Source: Leucobacter celer subsp. astrifaciens (GTDB taxonomy: Bacteria; Actinomycetota; Actinomycetes; Actinomycetales; Microbacteriaceae). Taken from it: DNA of 64,000 nucleotides. The DNA lies in the NCBI RefSeq assembly GCF_001273835.1, contig NZ_JHEI01000136.1, forward strand, positions 434,001-498,000, written 5' to 3'. Positions within the stretch are counted from its first letter, which is position 1; every line of letters starts with the position of its first letter. Below are positions 61,760 to 64,000 of this stretch, piece after piece. The translations under genes were made by a program, and so were the position numbers. The notes below the pieces were generated by a model that had not been told where the DNA came from, did not search any database, and saw only the letters and a program-made list of their open reading frames with translations.

Positions 61760-62560
61760 TCAGCTGCTGCGGCGCATCGCCCGGATGCCCACGACGAGCC
61801 CCACGGTCGCGACCGCGAGCGCGGACGCGCCTCCCCAGAGCACCGCGGGTTCGGCGAAGGCACCCGACAGCAGCGCGCGCTCGGCCTGCACGACCCAGTT
61901 CACCGGGTTGACCGCGGCGATGGCGCGCATCCAGCCAGGGCCCTCGTCGAGCGGCAGCAGCATCCCCGAGAGGATGAGCAGCGGGAACATCAGCCCCTGC
62001 TGCAGGCCCCAGAACAGCCACTCGCGGTCCTTGGTGACCAGCGCCAGGGCGTAGGAGAGCGAGCCCAGCCCCACGCCGAACACCGCGAGCAGCAGGAGTC
62101 CGCCGATGAGTCCGGCCGGGTGCGCCCGGAACCCGAACGGCCAGGCGATCGCGACGATCAGGAGGGCCTGCACCACGATCGGCGCGACCTCCTTGAGCGC
62201 CCGCCCGACCAGCAGCGAGGACCTCGACAGCGGGGCGACGAGGGTGCGCTCGTGGGAGCCCGTCATCATCTCGTACTGGAGGTTGGAACCGGTCATACCC
62301 GTTCCGAAGAGCACGATCATGACGAGCACACCGGGCACGAACCACTGCAGCGTCTCGGCGGCGGGCCGGCCGGACGCCCCGATGAGCAGCGGCGCGAACA
62401 GTCCCAGGAAGATCAGGGGCTGCAGCAGGCTGAAGATGAGGGAGAACGGATCGCGGATCACCGGGCGCAGTTCGCGGACGAGCACGTTCCAGGTGTCGCG
62501 CGCCGCGTTCGGGCGGACGGTCCGCGCCGTCCCATCGTCTACCGGGGTCGTGGTGGTCAT
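61760..62560 (-). CDS. ABC-2 type transporter permease (DrrB-like)
   Basis: The 266-aa membrane protein has six hydrophobic helices and the ABC-2 family pattern: an N-terminal cytosolic region with WNVLVRELRPVIRDPFSLIFSLLQPLIFLGLF, the loop FVPGVLVMIVLFGTGMTGSNLQYEMMTGSHERTLVAPLSRSSLLVGRALKEV, and LLPLDEGPGWMRAIAAVNPVNWVVQAERALL near the end. It pairs with the ATPase upstream to form a drug- or lipid-type exporter. ATG 62560 overlaps the ATPase stop (ATGA). Confidence 0.92.
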   Translation of the reverse strand: MTTTTPVDDGTARTVRPNAARDTWNVLVRELRPVIRDPFSLIFSLLQPLIFLGLFAPLLIGASGRPAAETLQWFVPGVLVMIVLFGTGMTGSNLQYEMMTGSHERTLVAPLSRSSLLVGRALKEVAPIVVQALLIVAIAWPFGFRAHPAGLIGGLLLLAVFGVGLGSLSYALALVTKDREWLFWGLQQGLMFPLLILSGMLLPLDEGPGWMRAIAAVNPVNWVVQAERALLSGAFAEPAVLWGGASALAVATVGLVVGIRAMRRSS

Positions 62561-63609
62561 CGTTTCGTTCCCTTCGTCGCGAGCTCGCGCTCGGCAGCGT
62601 CATCGGCCTGCTCGGCCTGGTCCGGTTCGTCATCCTGAACGCCCTGCTCCGCCTCGCGCAGCGTGCGGCCGGTGAGCGCGAGGAACACGTCGTCCAGCGT
62701 CGGCGGCACTCCGGTGGCGGATCGCACCGCGATTCCCGCCGCGTCGAGCGCCCGCACTGCGGCGGGGAGGAGCTCGTCCCCGTTCGGTGCCGTGACCGAC
62801 ACCTCGCGGTCCGCGATCCGCACCTCGCGCTCGGTCAGCCCCCGCAGCACATCCGCGGCACGACCGGTCTCCTCGCCGGTGCTGAACCCGAGCGTGACCA
62901 GGTCTCCGGCGAGTTCCGCCTTCATCCGGTCGGCGGTGTCGTCGGCGACGATCCGGCCCCGATCCATGACCATCACGCGCTCGGCGTAGCGATCCGCCTC
63001 CTCGAGATAGTGCGTGGTGAGGAAGACGGTGGTGCCGTGCTGCTCGCGCAGATCGAGGATGTGCTGCCACAGATTCGCGCGGCTCTGCGGGTCGAGCCCC
63101 GTGGAGGGCTCGTCGAGGAAGAGCAGGGGAGGGGTGTGCATCAGCCCGAGTGCGATGTCGAGTCGTCGCTTCTGCCCGCCGCTGAGCTGCTGCACGGTGC
63201 GGGTGGCGAAGGATCCGAGGTCCAGCGACTCGATGAGCTCATCGGCGCGGGCGCGCGTGGCCGCTGCGGAAAGCCCGTAGAACGCGCCCTGACTGAGCAG
63301 TTCGTCGCGCACGCGCTGCGCGAAGCTGCCGCTGGTGAGCTGCCCGACGTAGCCGATCCGGGCCCGCACACCGGCCGAGTCCCGGAGGATGTCGCAGCCG
63401 GCGACCCTCGCCGAGCCCTCGGTGGGAGGGACCAGCGTGGTCAGCATGCGCAGGCTGGTGGATTTGCCCGCGCCGTTCGGCCCGAGGAACGCGACGAGCT
63501 CGCCACGCTCGACCTGGAAGGTCAGGTCGGTGACCGCCTCGACGGTCTTCTGCTTGACGGTGAAGCGCTTGGTCAGCGCCTCTGCTTGGATGATGGGTTC
63601 TGAGGTCAT
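62557..63609 (-). CDS. ABC transporter ATP-binding protein (DrrA-like)
   Basis: The 350-aa ATPase has Walker A GPNGAGKST, Q-loop, signature LSGGQKRRLDIALGL, Walker B LLFLDEPSTGLDP and H-loop TTHYLEEADRYAERV. The C-terminal DUF4162-like domain (about 240-320) and an acidic tail match daunorubicin-resistance type ATPases. The substrate is unknown. It is divergent from a WYL-domain regulator, and a perfect inverted repeat in the gap probably binds that regulator. ATG 63609 follows a weak ribosome-binding site. Confidence 0.93.
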   Translation of the reverse strand: MTSEPIIQAEALTKRFTVKQKTVEAVTDLTFQVERGELVAFLGPNGAGKSTSLRMLTTLVPPTEGSARVAGCDILRDSAGVRARIGYVGQLTSGSFAQRVRDELLSQGAFYGLSAAATRARADELIESLDLGSFATRTVQQLSGGQKRRLDIALGLMHTPPLLFLDEPSTGLDPQSRANLWQHILDLREQHGTTVFLTTHYLEEADRYAERVMVMDRGRIVADDTADRMKAELAGDLVTLGFSTGEETGRAADVLRGLTEREVRIADREVSVTAPNGDELLPAAVRALDAAGIAVRSATGVPPTLDDVFLALTGRTLREAEQGVQDDEPDQAEQADDAAERELATKGTKR

Positions 63610-63630
63610 GATCCGAGGCTAAGGAACAAC

Positions 63631-63649
63631 CAGGACAGATCCTGTCCTG
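63631..63649. promoter_or_regulatory. Perfect inverted repeat, candidate operator for the WYL regulator
   Basis: Arms CAGGACAG (63631-63638) and CTGTCCTG (63642-63649) are exact complements with a 3-bp centre. It lies 22 bp before both divergent starts, in the region where both promoters must be. Confidence 0.7.
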
Positions 63650-63670
63650 AAAATGTGACAGCATGAGGGC

Positions 63671-64000
63671 ATGTCCGACACCACCACCCGCGCGCTGGCA
63701 CTCCTCAACCTGCTGCAGACGCATCGGCACTGGCCGGGTACCGAGCTGGCCGAGCGCCTCGGTGTCACCGAGCGCACCGTGCGGAGAGACATCGAGCGGT
63801 TACGGGATCTGGGCTACCGGGTCGAATCGACCCCGGGTGCCGCGGGCGGCTACCGGCTGGAGGCCGGCAGCGCCGTTCCGCCGCTGCTGCTCACCGACGA
63901 AGAGGCCGTGGCGATGGCCATCGGGCTGCGGGTCGCCGCATCGCAGCGCCTCGTGTCGGGCGCCGAGACGACGATCACGGCGCTCGCGAAGCTCGAGCAG
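63671..64000 (+). CDS. WYL-domain transcriptional regulator (partial, 3' end outside window)
   Basis: The first 110 residues show an N-terminal winged helix (TRALALLNLLQTHRHWPGTELAERLGVTERTVRRDIERLRDLGYRVESTPGAAGGYRLEAG) of the DeoR/HTH_11 kind, followed by LLLTDEEAVAMAIGLRVAA, the start of the linker to a WYL domain in this family. The C-terminal WYL domain, which binds nucleic acid or nucleotides and drives the response, lies beyond the window. It is divergent from the exporter genes and probably controls them. ATG 63671 has GAGGG only 1 nt upstream, so a leaderless start is also possible. Confidence 0.88.
   Translation, partial: MSDTTTRALALLNLLQTHRHWPGTELAERLGVTERTVRRDIERLRDLGYRVESTPGAAGGYRLEAGSAVPPLLLTDEEAVAMAIGLRVAASQRLVSGAETTITALAKLEQ

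Overview
The window is a gap-free stretch of a high-GC actinobacterial chromosome, most likely from the Microbacteriaceae (Leucobacter or a close relative). The evidence is a two-gene ClpP system (clpP1-clpP2) with clpX, an RNA polymerase-binding RbpA, WhiA, the G6PDH assembly protein OpcA, a T-box-controlled ileS, a cysteine-less RbpA of the Microbacteriaceae type, and many starts with a TAnnnT -10 hexamer 5-8 nt upstream (leaderless transcription). The genus is an inference; no 16S gene is present.

Layout. 1-1345: the 5' part of a phosphoribosyltransferase gene and a DHFR-like reductase. 1452-5922: tRNA-Pro(TGG), tig, clpP1, clpP2, clpX (protein folding and proteolysis). 5930-7607: a visibly less GC-rich accessory patch with a secreted, cysteine-paired protein and an overlapping small cytosolic protein, then a lipoprotein. 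7634-11724: valS, a small downstream gene, a TetR regulator and a divergent RidA-family gene. 11810-13560: an antibiotic-resistance-type ABC-F protein with a tiny leader peptide and an RNA structure able to hide its ribosome-binding site. 13666-16893: a glycine betaine/proline ABC transporter (proX-proW-proV order on the minus strand). 17313-23269: T-box leader, ileS, folC, a DUF4233 membrane protein and ndk. 23276-25681: a YcaQ-like protein, a membrane protein and a MarR regulator. 25795-37089: uvrB, a 3.4-kb accessory block (AraC regulator, VOC protein, GyrI-like protein, RES-type toxin-antitoxin pair), uvrA, uvrC and rapZ. 37154-41748: whiA, sodA, pgk, tpiA, secG, rbpA; gapA is missing from its usual place before pgk.

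41869-46621 (minus): tkt-tal-pgi. 46715-50976: ctaB, a methyltransferase, a cystathionine gamma-synthase-like PLP enzyme, a DUF559-like gene remnant, and ctaA. 51227-55344: sufB-sufD-Rieske ferredoxin-sufC-sufT for Fe-S cluster assembly. 55345-60033: zwf-opcA-gnd-pgl, the oxidative pentose phosphate branch. 60094-61692: a second, housekeeping-type ABC-F protein. 61760-64000: a DrrAB-like ABC exporter, a perfect inverted-repeat operator and a divergent WYL-domain regulator cut by the window end.

Functionally, the central metabolic genes form two pentose phosphate clusters flanking the heme A and Suf genes. DNA repair genes uvrBAC are present with a LexA-like box in front of uvrA. The most interesting accessory features are the secreted toxin-like/immunity-like pair at 5999-6972, the leader-peptide attenuator of the ABC-F gene at 13448-13560, and the RES toxin paired with an antitoxin whose DNA-binding domain looks MerR/excisionase-like rather than Xre-like.
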